Of a stretch of 64,000 nt of DNA, positions 33,909-42,243 are shown piece after piece. Source of the stretch: Phycisphaera sp. (GTDB lineage: Bacteria > Planctomycetota > Phycisphaerae > Phycisphaerales > UBA1924). Below the pieces are notes generated by a model. The model was not told the origin of the DNA, did no database searches, and was given only the letters and a program-made list of their open reading frames with translations. Position numbers and translations under genes: made by a program. Each line of letters opens with the position of its first letter. Within the stretch, counting starts at the first letter, position 1. Where the stretch lies: positions 310,001 to 374,000 of the forward strand of contig RHLH01000001.1 of assembly GCA_003712165.1 (NCBI GenBank), given 5' to 3'.

Positions 33909-35054
33909 TTAGCGGCGACGGCGAGTCGCGGCGAGTCCGCCCAAGCCGAGCAGCGCCATCGCCGAGGGAGCAGGCACAGCGAAGAGGGCAGCCGCGTCGG
34001 TGTCGTTCAGGAGCGTTGTGTAGCCGGTACCGTCGAGGTTGAGCTCAACGATTCGACGGGCGAGATCTCCGGAGTCGATATTTTGCTCGATGAAATTGAG
34101 CTTGCCGGTGAATTCGTTGTAGATGATGCCCGAGGGCTGGAAGCGTGTGCCGCCGTTGGCTGTGTCAAGGTCCAAGAGCTTTGAGATGCTCTGGTAATCA
34201 CCGTTGCCATCAAGGACGATCTCGTAGATCGAGCGGGTCTGGTTCTCGGCGACATAGAGGTTCCCGTTGGACGCGGGTGCGATACCGCGGATGAGTTCGA
34301 GAGTATCGGGCAGTCCGGTGACGGAAGCCGAGAGGTCGACGAGCAACTCATAGCTAATGTCGGTCGGGTCGGCGGGGTTGTTCATCACCATGCGGTTGAT
34401 GAGGCCGCCTTCGTTGTTTGGGATGTTGGAGTTTTGATTCGTATCGACGCCGCCGTCAGCGGTGCCGACGTAGTAGTTGCCCGGGCGGAGGATGTCCGCA
34501 GTCACCCCGAGGTAGCCGAAGTCACGTGGACGCGGGTCTGGAGTGGGCGGCTGGGCGCGAACAGTCGAGATGTTCGCGGGGTTGTTCAGATCGACCCCGA
34601 GAATTGCCTCAACGCGGTTTGGGACAGGCTCTGAGCCCGGGTTGTTGGCGAAGAGTAGATTGTTGGTGACCGGATCGTATGCCATGCCGCCGATCTGCTG
34701 GATCGGGTCGCTGCTTGCGAATGTGGCAACGGTCCTCGTTCCGGCGTTGAACATGTTGTCGACGCGGAGGATCGAGGCGGTCGATGGATCGGTGACGGGG
34801 AACGGCGTGTTGCCGACGTAGAACTCGCCCGATGGTCCCATTGCGATGCCCGCGGTCAGTCTCTGGGTGGACTCGGGTCCAGCCGGGAAGCTGAAGAACG
34901 TGCTCGAACTCAGGCTCGAGTAATCGAGGAAGCTGATCGTGTCTTGACCGCCGTCGCGGTCGTTCGTGGTGAAAATGAGGTCGCCGATGTCTTGGGCGCT
35001 CGATGACGCGGCCGCACCTGTGAGCGCAAGCAGAAGTGCTGTTTTACGGATCAT
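33909..35054 (-). CDS. PEP-CTERM-type secreted protein with NHL/beta-propeller-like repeats
   Basis: A 381-residue exported protein. A signal peptide ends near SSSAQD (residue 21). The body has repeated strands of the kind AGIAMGPSGEFYVGN, IGGMAYDPVTNNLLFAN, IRGIAPASNGNLYVAE and SGIIYNEFTGKLNFIE, which suggests a beta-propeller. The end, VPAPSAMALLGLGGLAATRRRR, is a PEP-CTERM-like sorting signal: a Pro motif, a hydrophobic segment and an Arg cluster. Such proteins are handled by an exosortase and tend to be released to the surface or extracellular matrix. The ATG at 35054 has GGGAGAATT before it; the frame opens 72 codons upstream without similarity. The ligand or reaction is unknown. Confidence 0.85.
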   Translation of the reverse strand: MIRKTALLLALTGAAASSSAQDIGDLIFTTNDRDGGQDTISFLDYSSLSSSTFFSFPAGPESTQRLTAGIAMGPSGEFYVGNTPFPVTDPSTASILRVDNMFNAGTRTVATFASSDPIQQIGGMAYDPVTNNLLFANNPGSEPVPNRVEAILGVDLNNPANISTVRAQPPTPDPRPRDFGYLGVTADILRPGNYYVGTADGGVDTNQNSNIPNNEGGLINRMVMNNPADPTDISYELLVDLSASVTGLPDTLELIRGIAPASNGNLYVAENQTRSIYEIVLDGNGDYQSISKLLDLDTANGGTRFQPSGIIYNEFTGKLNFIEQNIDSGDLARRIVELNLDGTGYTTLLNDTDAAALFAVPAPSAMALLGLGGLAATRRRR

Positions 35055-35324
35055 CTCTTCAATTCTCCCTAAAGCGTCCGCACAGGTGACAGTCTGGCGG
35101 CCGGCATAATTCTGGCCTTGGCAAATTGGGATGCCTTGGCCGGTGTACTTTCGTATAGGTGAGTCTACTGATTGCCCCACCCGACTTCGAGAGTCTTGCT
35201 TAGAAATCGGTTCGTGCGTGCCTACTTCGAGGTTTCTGGACCCAGAGGGTTTTACCGGATCAAAACACATGCCGATTCCAAGCGGATTGACTCGGCGAGC
35301 GTTGGGCCTAGACTCGGCCCTTGA

Positions 35325-35397
35325 GGGCTTGTAGCTCAGTCGGTAGAGCGCACCCCTGATAAGGGTGAGGTCACAGGTTCAAGTCCTGTCAGGCCCA
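35325..35397 (+). tRNA. tRNA-Ile (GAT anticodon)
   Basis: Acceptor GGGCTTG/CAGGCCC, D arm GCTC/GAGC, anticodon stem CACCC/GGGTG with loop CTGATAA and anticodon GAT, T stem ACAGG/CCTGT with loop TTCAAGT. The 3' CCA is not encoded. It is not part of an rRNA operon here. Confidence 0.96.
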
Positions 35398-35469
35398 TTA
35401 GAGGACGCATGAGAGAAGCCCGGGACAGTAGGTCCCGCACGGCATCCTCCGATCTGGTCCAATACAGAC

Positions 35470-36396
35470 ATGGCGACTCCTCACCACAGCTTCTGGGCAG
35501 ACTTCAGGCTCTTTTTCGTGCGAGGTCTCGCCGTCCTCTTACCCTCGATTGTCACCCTCTGGCTGCTCTTCCAGGCGTTCCTTTTCCTGTACAACAACGT
35601 CGCGGCTCCGATTAACGCGGGTATTCGTCTCACGATCGTCGAGGTCACGCCGCGCGTGATCAGCGATCCGAATCTGCCCGACTGGTTCCGCGTGACGAGC
35701 ACAGAGGTCGATCAGTTCAAGGACACAACAGCGGATCCACTGCTCCGTGAAGCCGAAGACTCTCGAGTCCGTAATCACGTTCGGCGACAGAAGCTTGAGA
35801 GCTTCTGGGATACCTGGGCGTTCGGTGTGCTCAGATTGACGGGGCTCCTTGTTGCGATCGTGTTGCTCTATCTGGGCGGCAGGCTGCTCGGTAGCTTTGT
35901 GGGCAAGTACTTCTTCGGCCGTGTCGAAGCGCTGCTCCGCGCGATCCCTGGGTTCAAGCAGGTCTACCCGCATGTCAAGCAGGTGGTCGATCTGATCATG
36001 GGCGACAGCCAGATGGCGTTCCGCCGCGTGGTGCTCGTGCAGTACCCGCGGGAGGGGATCTGGACCGTCGGGCTCGTGACTTCGAGTTCGATGAAGTCGA
36101 TCGCAAAGCAGGTGGACGGCGACGCGCTCTCGGTGTTCATCCCGACGAGCCCGACGCCCTTTACGGGGTTCACGATCAACGTCCCCGCGGACGAGTGCGT
36201 GGATGTGGACATGACGATCGAGCAGGCGCTGCGGTTCGTGATCACAGCGGGTGTGCTGGTCCCTGAGGGCCACGAGATGCCCGCGGCGACTGGCGTGCCG
36301 CAGATCCAGGTCGCCGATATCCAGCCCGAAGAGGGCGATCAGAAGGCCGAATCGGAGCCTCAACAGGATGAGGAAGAGAAGGCGTCCGAGTCCTAG
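35470..36396 (+). CDS. DUF502-family membrane protein
   Basis: A 308-residue protein with two membrane segments: about 14-40 (FFVRGLAVLLPSIVTLWLLF) and about 117-140. A conserved region follows, with IPGFKQVYPHVKQVVDLI, VVLVQYPREGIWTVGLVTS and VFIPTSPTPFTGFTINVP. These blocks are typical of the DUF502 family, found in many bacteria and in plants, whose function is not known. The acidic tail of about 40 residues is disordered. It starts 72 bases after the tRNA-Ile gene and is followed by the HPF/PtsN/HPr group; the 45-base gap suggests possible co-transcription. Confidence 0.85.
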   Translation: MATPHHSFWADFRLFFVRGLAVLLPSIVTLWLLFQAFLFLYNNVAAPINAGIRLTIVEVTPRVISDPNLPDWFRVTSTEVDQFKDTTADPLLREAEDSRVRNHVRRQKLESFWDTWAFGVLRLTGLLVAIVLLYLGGRLLGSFVGKYFFGRVEALLRAIPGFKQVYPHVKQVVDLIMGDSQMAFRRVVLVQYPREGIWTVGLVTSSSMKSIAKQVDGDALSVFIPTSPTPFTGFTINVPADECVDVDMTIEQALRFVITAGVLVPEGHEMPAATGVPQIQVADIQPEEGDQKAESEPQQDEEEKASES

Positions 36397-36441
36397 ACTT
36401 TACAGGACAGGCAGATACACACGCGTGGGGAGGATCCCGGG

Positions 36442-36759
36442 ATGCGAGTAGATGTTGTTGGGCTCAAATTCGACGTCACGGACGCGATCCGGGAGTACGC
36501 CGAGAACAAGGCTGACAAGCTCACGAGGTACTTCGACGGGACCCAGCTGATCACCGTTCGGCTCTCCGAGCGGGATAGGCACACGTTCGAGGTCGAGATC
36601 GTGGCAGACGTTGAGAAGCACAACGACTTTGTTTCCACCGCATCTGGGGATGATCTGTACCTGACGATCGATTCGGCGGTCCAGAAGATGACACGGCAGT
36701 TGACCGACTTCAAAGAGAAGCTCAAGCTGAGCAGTCACCATCCTGACGAGCCACGCTGA
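36442..36759 (+). CDS. hpf: Ribosome hibernation-promoting factor, short form
   Basis: A 105-residue HPF. The family pattern is clear: strand VDVVGLKFDVTDAIREYAENKADKLTRYFD, then TVRLSERDRHTFEVEIVADVEKHNDFVSTASGDDLYLTIDSAVQKMTRQL. It lacks the C-terminal dimerisation domain of long HPF, so it would act like E. coli HPF/YfiA on the 30S subunit. GGGGAGGATCCCGGG precedes the ATG. ptsN starts 17 bases downstream and a HPr gene follows; hpf-ptsN linkage is known from the rpoN operon of proteobacteria. It differs from the HPF-like gene at 498. Confidence 0.92.
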   Translation: MRVDVVGLKFDVTDAIREYAENKADKLTRYFDGTQLITVRLSERDRHTFEVEIVADVEKHNDFVSTASGDDLYLTIDSAVQKMTRQLTDFKEKLKLSSHHPDEPR

Positions 36760-36776
36760 CCCGGAGCGACAGACCG

Positions 36777-37253
36777 ATGAAGCTGATCGAACTCGTGCCT
36801 GAGGGCGCGATCTCAACGACGTTGCAATCGACCCAGCGCGACGATGTGGTTGCGGAGATGGTTGACCTGCTGATCGCCGCCGGGTCGGTGGAGGCGTCGG
36901 CTCGCGATGATCTGATCACCAAGGTGCTCAGCCGTGAGCAGACCGGGTCGACCGGTTACGGCCGGGGCGTCGCGGTGCCGCACGTCAAACAGACCGGTGT
37001 GAACAAGATGTCCGTCGCGATCGGGCTGAGCCAGACCGGCGTGGACTTCAACGCGCTCGACCGCCAGCCCGTGTACTCGGTGTTCCTGCTGCTGAGCCCG
37101 ATCGACAGGCCCGAGGAGCACCTCCGCGCGATGGAGGCGATCTTCAAGCAGCTGAGCAAGGAATCGTTCCGGCGCTACCTGCGTCAGGCGACGACGATCG
37201 AGGAAGTGCGCGAACTCCTCGAGAAGGCGGATTCGAAGCAGACGACGGGCTGA
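36777..37253 (+). CDS. ptsN: PTS IIA component, PtsN/fructose type
   Basis: A 158-residue EIIA domain of the nitrogen/fructose family. The phospho-acceptor is H69 in RGVAVPHVK, and GSTGYGRG before it is typical. It would be phosphorylated by HPr and act on partner proteins rather than move sugar, since no EIIB or EIIC is in the window. It lies between hpf and HPr genes with gaps of 17 and 23 bases. This ordering indicates a regulatory PTS branch. No EI gene was seen in this window. Confidence 0.9.
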   Translation: MKLIELVPEGAISTTLQSTQRDDVVAEMVDLLIAAGSVEASARDDLITKVLSREQTGSTGYGRGVAVPHVKQTGVNKMSVAIGLSQTGVDFNALDRQPVYSVFLLLSPIDRPEEHLRAMEAIFKQLSKESFRRYLRQATTIEEVRELLEKADSKQTTG

Positions 37254-37276
37254 GCCAGACGTATTGGGGGCAAGGG

Positions 37277-37552
37277 TTGTCCAAGAAGGCGCAATCAACG
37301 GTGACAATCATCAACAGGCTGGGCCTCCACGCCCGGCCGGCGATGACGTTCGTTGATGCTGCCCAGGCCTTCGGGTGCTCCGTCCGTGTGCAAAAGGGCG
37401 ACCTCGATGTCGACGGCAAGTCCATCATGGAGATGATGATGCTCGCGGCGACCCAGGGCACCAAGCTCGAGATCGTCTGCGAAGGCGACGACGCGGATGC
37501 CTGCATCGGTTCACTCTCGAAGCTGGTGGCTGAGGGGTTTGGGGAGGACTGA
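37277..37552 (+). CDS. ptsH: HPr-type phosphocarrier protein
   Basis: A 91-residue HPr. The active His is H18 in NRLGLHARPA, and the regulatory Ser is S49 in DVDGKSIMEMMML. Both regions are conserved in the order expected. It would pass phosphate from EI to PtsN. The start is a TTG at 37277 with GGGGGCAAGGG before it; no ATG or GTG fits better. Presence of the Ser site leaves room for HPr kinase control, but no such kinase is visible here. Confidence 0.92.
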   Translation: MSKKAQSTVTIINRLGLHARPAMTFVDAAQAFGCSVRVQKGDLDVDGKSIMEMMMLAATQGTKLEIVCEGDDADACIGSLSKLVAEGFGED

Positions 37553-37580
37553 ATTCAGTCTGTTCACCGATACAGCTCAA

Positions 37581-37596
37581 AGATCAATTATGATCT
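37581..37596. promoter_or_regulatory. Palindrome before the NERD-domain gene
   Basis: AGATCA (37581-37586) and TGATCT (37591-37596) form a 6-4-6 inverted repeat ending 4 bases before the ATG of the NERD gene. It covers the place of a ribosome binding site, so it could be an operator or translation control site. Confidence 0.45.
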
Positions 37597-37600
37597 GTGC

Positions 37601-38668
37601 ATGATTGTCAAAGAATACGAAGAGAAATCGAAGACTGGCAACAGTGCAGTCGATGCTGGTCATGGTGCCGAGAAGCAGATGGCGTTCTATCTGCGAAGGG
37701 CATTTGGTTCCCATAGGGAAATCTTCATTCTGAACGACATCCGGATCGTTGACCCTGAGCAGCAAACCGAGTCGCTACTCGGCGAAGATGCCTGTCAGAT
37801 TGACCATCTCGTTCTTCACAAACTGGGGATGTTCATCATCGAGAGCAAATCCGCTGTCGGCAAAGTCACGGTGAGCAGCGATGGCACGGGTGGGGATGAG
37901 TGGGTCTTTGGGTCTCGGGGTCGTCGGTCGCCTTTGAAGCAGGCGGAGATGCAGGCGGAGTACATACGCACTTATCTCACAAACAACCAAGAACAGCTTC
38001 TCGGCAAGTTCCCGAAAGGCACAAGAACACTCGCCAAACTGATAAACGGTACAGATCAAAGAGGTGTCAGGCACATGCCCATGCAGGCGATCGTGGCGCT
38101 TTCGGACAAAGCAACCATCCAGCGGAAGGGATGGAAAGAGCCTTCGGAGCCGTTCCAAGCGTATGTATGCAAAGCAGATCTTGTTCCAGACAAAGTACTC
38201 ACTGAGTTCAAGCGTCATCAGTCAGCTGCGAAGCTGCTCAGCAGAGGCGATGGTGAGTACGGTATGTGGTGGATGAAAGCCGAAGAAGTGTTGCCAATCG
38301 CAGAGTTTTTGCGTGATAGCAACAGTTCGCGGGTTCATTCAGGACCAAAGAAGGTGGTGCCTAAAGCAGTAGAACAAGCAGCGACCCAGGCGATCCACAA
38401 GAAGAAGGCCAACAAGGAATCCGGTCCTGCATGTAAAGCGTGCGGGAGCAACTCGTTGTCCGCGCGGTATGGGAAGTATGGGTACTACTGGGCCTGCTTG
38501 GATTGCCAGCAGAACACCGCTATGCCCAAGCTCTGCGGAGTATGCGGCGCGGACGGGAAGAAGAACAAAGATGTCCGCGTACGGAAAGAGGGTCAGAAAT
38601 ACTTCACGTCTTGCGCCGCGTGCGGCATTGAGGAGTGCATCTGGACTGAGCCAGTTGCTACTGGCTGA
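37601..38668 (+). CDS. NERD-domain nuclease-like protein with zinc ribbons
   Basis: A 355-residue soluble protein. The NERD (nuclease-related) domain occupies about 20-150: GHGAEKQMAFYLRRAFG, ILNDIRIVD, then CQIDHLVLHKLGMFIIESKSAVGKV. The Asp and Glu-Ser-Lys correspond to the D...ExK restriction-endonuclease-like active site. The C-terminus has two zinc-ribbon modules, CKACG...CLDC at about 287-310 and CGVCG...CAACG...C beyond 320. NERD proteins with such ribbons are thought to process DNA. Base composition is less GC-rich than the neighbours, suggesting transfer. It is convergent with murA, 1 base apart. A role in defence or DNA repair is possible but not shown. Confidence 0.8.
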   Translation: MIVKEYEEKSKTGNSAVDAGHGAEKQMAFYLRRAFGSHREIFILNDIRIVDPEQQTESLLGEDACQIDHLVLHKLGMFIIESKSAVGKVTVSSDGTGGDEWVFGSRGRRSPLKQAEMQAEYIRTYLTNNQEQLLGKFPKGTRTLAKLINGTDQRGVRHMPMQAIVALSDKATIQRKGWKEPSEPFQAYVCKADLVPDKVLTEFKRHQSAAKLLSRGDGEYGMWWMKAEEVLPIAEFLRDSNSSRVHSGPKKVVPKAVEQAATQAIHKKKANKESGPACKACGSNSLSARYGKYGYYWACLDCQQNTAMPKLCGVCGADGKKNKDVRVRKEGQKYFTSCAACGIEECIWTEPVATG

Positions 38669-38669
38669 C

Positions 38670-39965
38670 TTAGTCCTCGACCGTCACCCGCTTGATCTGT
38701 GCGCCAACCGTCGCGAGCCGTTCTTCGAGTTTCTCGTAGCCGCGGTCGAGGTGGTACACGCGCAGCACGCGCGTCGTGCCCTCGGCTGCGAGGCCCGCCA
38801 GGACCAGTCCGGCTGAGGCGCGGAGGTCTGAGGCCATTACCGGTGCGCCGACGAGTCGTCGGACGCCTGAGACGATGGCGGTCGGGCCCTGGCGGAAGAG
38901 CTGCGCGCCCATGCGTGAGAGCTCGGCGACGTGCAGGAACCGCTCTGGGAAGATCTTCTCGGTGATCACGCTTGTGCCGTCGGCGAGTGTGAGCAGCGCC
39001 ATGAACTGCGCCTGCAGGTCGGTCGGGAAACCCGGGTGGGGCTGGGTGGTGATGTCGCACGGGTTGAACGCGCGTCCGCCCTGCACGCGCACGCGGGCGC
39101 GCATCGAACTCTCATCGTCGAGCGCGCGGACCTCGATACCGATCTGTTCGAGGCAGTTGGTGGCCGCCATGAGTGCATCGAGCGGGCAGTTGGTGATCGT
39201 CAAATCTCCCGCGGTGATCGCCGCGGCGACCATGAGCGTGCCTGCCTCGATCCTGTCGGGGATCACGCGGTGGTTGGCGCCGCCCAGTTCCTTGACGCCC
39301 TCGACGACGATGCGGGGCGAGCCCGCACCTGTGATCTTGGCGCCCATCGAGATCAGGAGGTTTGCGACATCCACGATCTCGGGCTCGCACGCTGCGGACT
39401 CGATCACGGTCGTGCCCTCGGCGAGCGTCGCGGCGCTCATGACGTTGGCGGTTCCGAGCACGGTTGAGCCGAACGCGCCGCCCAGGAAGACGCGTGCGCC
39501 GCGGAGCCTCCCGCCCGGCACGCGTCCGATGACATCGCCTTCCTGGAGTTCGAACGTCGCGCCGAGCGCTTCGAGCCCGCGGAGGTGCAGGTCGATGGGG
39601 CGCTGCCCGATGGCGCAGCCTCCGGGGAGTGAGACGCGCGCCTTGCCGCGCGCCGCCAGCAGCGGGCCCAGGACGCAGACACTGGCTCGCATGGTCTTGA
39701 CGATGTCGTATCGCGCGTGGCTCTCCGTTGAGTCTGTGGTGTGCAGGATGCAGCTGTGCTGGCCGGTCCGTTCGATGGCGCAGCCGAGCTCGCTCAGCAG
39801 CTTCTGCATGTTGCGGATATCGGAGAGATCGGGGACGTCGTCGAAGGTGACTGGCTCGGTGGTCAGCAGAGCCGCGGCCATGAGCGGGAGGGCGGCGTTC
39901 TTTGAGCCGTTGACCTCGATCTCGCCCGAAAGTCTCCGGCTTCCTTCGATCTCGAATACGTCCAT
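38670..39965 (-). CDS. murA: UDP-N-acetylglucosamine 1-carboxyvinyltransferase
   Basis: A 431-residue EPSP-synthase-fold enzyme that adds enolpyruvate to UDP-GlcNAc, the first committed step of peptidoglycan synthesis. K22 and N23 (GSKNAALP) and the catalytic C117 in PGGCAIGQRPIDLH are present, so it is the fosfomycin-sensitive Cys type. The ATG at 39965 is chosen because AAGGAGG precedes it; the frame extends 20 codons further without similarity. Length is normal. It shows that this planctomycete has at least this step of cell-wall synthesis. Confidence 0.96.
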   Translation of the reverse strand: MDVFEIEGSRRLSGEIEVNGSKNAALPLMAAALLTTEPVTFDDVPDLSDIRNMQKLLSELGCAIERTGQHSCILHTTDSTESHARYDIVKTMRASVCVLGPLLAARGKARVSLPGGCAIGQRPIDLHLRGLEALGATFELQEGDVIGRVPGGRLRGARVFLGGAFGSTVLGTANVMSAATLAEGTTVIESAACEPEIVDVANLLISMGAKITGAGSPRIVVEGVKELGGANHRVIPDRIEAGTLMVAAAITAGDLTITNCPLDALMAATNCLEQIGIEVRALDDESSMRARVRVQGGRAFNPCDITTQPHPGFPTDLQAQFMALLTLADGTSVITEKIFPERFLHVAELSRMGAQLFRQGPTAIVSGVRRLVGAPVMASDLRASAGLVLAGLAAEGTTRVLRVYHLDRGYEKLEERLATVGAQIKRVTVED

Positions 39966-40183
39966 CGCGCCCTCCTTGGTGCGTCGGTCTCGGTACGCAG
40001 TGCAGCCTAAGCCGAGCCCTGGCAAGATCCTAGACCACGGTATCGGATTCCAGAGCGTGTTGTGTGCAGGTGAGGGCGAGGCTTGTCGTATATGAGAACA
40101 TCGCTGTCGGAATGCTCGGCGATCAGCGCAACTTCATGCTCATTTGCTCGCTCAAGATGGTGTTTATCAAGGAAGACGCCTGG

Positions 40184-40648
40184 TTAGCGGCTGTAGTGCC
40201 GACTTGAACGCACGTAACCCCTGCGCTCGTACGACTGGCTCAAGTTGAAGTAGAGGTAGTCCCTCGCCCGCGTCGGCAGGTAGAGGCGGCGGTCGTTCCG
40301 CAGATCGGGCCTGGCTTCGCTGGGCCAGTCGTCGCTGGCGAGCTTTGCGGTGGGGATCACAAGATTGAGATCGTCGTTGCGCCTGCTGGCTTCGGGGCCC
40401 GCGGTGAGTGTGATCGCGCCCTCGGTCTGCGCAGGGGGCATCACCAGCGCCCATGACGAGCGCTGGCCGACAAACGCGGGCGGGCGTTCGAGACGTGCCA
40501 CGCGGGAAGAACAACCGGTGATAAGAGCGATCGCCAGGATTGCAGCCCCGGCTATTCCCACTGAACCGCCAGCGCGCTCCGGGCCGGAGCACTCTGGATC
40601 GGGCATGACCCCGATCGCTCTCTCTTCCAAGGCTCGCAGACTTCCCAT
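40184..40648 (-). CDS. Hypothetical lipoprotein
   Basis: A 154-residue protein. A hydrophobic segment (VGIAGAAILAIALITGC) ends in a lipobox with Cys at about residue 45, and CSSRVARLERPPAFVGQ follows. The tail includes RARDYLYFNLSQSYERRGYVRSSRHYSR, which is rich in Tyr and Arg. The start is ATG 40648 with GGGGAG five bases upstream; an internal ATG (VMPDPE) would give a more usual signal length. No family was recognised. Nothing nearby hints at its role. Gaps of more than 200 bases flank it on both sides. Confidence 0.5.
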   Translation of the reverse strand: MGSLRALEERAIGVMPDPECSGPERAGGSVGIAGAAILAIALITGCSSRVARLERPPAFVGQRSSWALVMPPAQTEGAITLTAGPEASRRNDDLNLVIPTAKLASDDWPSEARPDLRNDRRLYLPTRARDYLYFNLSQSYERRGYVRSSRHYSR

Positions 40649-40964
40649 GTCTGCTCCCCATTCAAACGCCGGGCCATGCCGACGCTTGCAGGTTGAGTCG
40701 TACACGAAGCGAGTTTCTCGGTCCACGAGTCCCGAGGTGATGCCCCGGCGCAACCCCCCTGTTGAGGTCAATCATCACGGATTATGCGTTCTGGAGCAAG
40801 AGTGATGTCTGAATTATGTAAAGACGGTGCAGTTGTTCTATTTATGATAGGGTTGTGGGTATTGGTTATCGCACATCAGAATCCGGCATGGGCCATCTGA
40901 AAAGAGGGGCGGGAGATTCGGATCCGAGCCGTAGATTCCAACACCATTCAAAAGGAGGTATCCC
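40649..40964. other. Intergenic region, no gene seen
   Basis: No supported gene was found. The right end is less GC-rich and includes TTATGATAGGG near 40850, which could be a -10 element for the gene at 40965. No repeats, RNA structure or operator were recognised. Confidence 0.4.
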
Positions 40965-41987
40965 ATGCGTGAGTTTCCCGTATTGGTTTCGAGTTTGATG
41001 TGCGTTGCCTCGGCTGGGGCGGTGCAGTCCCAGCACCTGATGCTGGCGGATCGCATGAACGACCGGGTCATGTTGTTCGCCCAAGCCGACGGCCGGCTGG
41101 TCAACGCGAACTATCTGACCAGCGACACCGGCCCTCTGAACCTCATCACCGAGGCGATCCAGGTCGAGGGCGAGATCTGGGTTTCGGACACGTTCTCCGA
41201 CGCGGTGCGCCGGTTTTCGCTCGACGGCCAGACATTCGTTGGTTCGATCGTCGGTCCTTTCAATCCGCCGATGCGTCGGCCGGAGGGGCTGGCGTACGAC
41301 GGGACGACTGTGTATGTCGCGTGCCATCAGATCGAAACCCACGGCTTGTTTGCTTCGTGGATCACGAAGCTGAACCCGAACGGCACGCCCGCCGGGCTCT
41401 TTACGATGCCTGATGATCGGCACCGTTTCGACCTTGTCTCAGACAACGGAGAGTTGCTCGTTTCCGACGAGGACGATCAGTCGCTCGACCGTGTATCTAC
41501 CGTCACCGGCGCAGTTGTGGGGCGGATCGACGCGTTCCCGCAGGTCTTTGGGCATGAGCCAACGCAGGTTCTGCGCCTCAGCAGCGGCGAGATCGCATTG
41601 GGCACGACACAAGGGCTCCGTGTCTACGACGCGGCGGGTTCACTCATCGAGGAGCATCTCGGGGGCGTGCGCATCAACGGGGTCGGTGAACTGGGCACGG
41701 GCGAACTCATGATTTCGCTCGACAGATCGGCGATCGCACTCGACCGCGCGACGGGCGCGGAGCGGACACTCGCAACCGGTTTGTCCGGCAGGCTGGTGTC
41801 CGAGATCGCGGGGGCCACTGTCTGCCCGGCAGATGTGAACGCCGACGGCGAGGTGACGCCCTCTGATTTCACCGCCTGGATCAACGAGTTCAACAAGCAG
41901 AGCCCGGCCGCGGATCAGAACGGTGATGGCTCGGTCATGCCCGACGATTTCACGGCATGGATAGACAACTTCAACAACGGCTGCTGA
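40965..41987 (+). CDS. Secreted beta-propeller-like protein with C-terminal GC-type dockerin-like repeats
   Basis: A 340-residue exported protein with a signal peptide ending near AGAVQS. The body repeats short strands (LMLADRMNDRVMLF, EIWVSDTFSDAVRRF, GLAYDGTTVYVA, ELLVSDEDDQSLDR) in the manner of NHL/beta-propeller proteins. The last 60 residues hold two Ca-binding-like repeats, DVNADGEVTPSDFTAWI and DQNGDGSVMPDDFTAWI, ending in NNGC. This is the two-repeat dockerin-like end seen in Phycisphaerae, apparently a sorting or docking tag. AAAGGAGGT gives a strong ribosome binding site. The partner of the dockerin is unknown. Confidence 0.85.
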   Translation: MREFPVLVSSLMCVASAGAVQSQHLMLADRMNDRVMLFAQADGRLVNANYLTSDTGPLNLITEAIQVEGEIWVSDTFSDAVRRFSLDGQTFVGSIVGPFNPPMRRPEGLAYDGTTVYVACHQIETHGLFASWITKLNPNGTPAGLFTMPDDRHRFDLVSDNGELLVSDEDDQSLDRVSTVTGAVVGRIDAFPQVFGHEPTQVLRLSSGEIALGTTQGLRVYDAAGSLIEEHLGGVRINGVGELGTGELMISLDRSAIALDRATGAERTLATGLSGRLVSEIAGATVCPADVNADGEVTPSDFTAWINEFNKQSPAADQNGDGSVMPDDFTAWIDNFNNGC

Positions 41988-42018
41988 TTGCGGCGGGCCG
42001 ATTCGTCCTACCGGTCCT

Positions 42019-42118
<100 letters not shown>

Positions 42119-42243
42119 ACGAGCCCATTGTAGCCCGCCGATCGGGCTTTTCGTGGTTCGTAGGAACCCGCTGTGTACATGCGCATCAGAAGAAATATCT
42201 GACGAGGCGCCGATCGGCGTCAGCCGCAGCGGGAGAACCGGAT

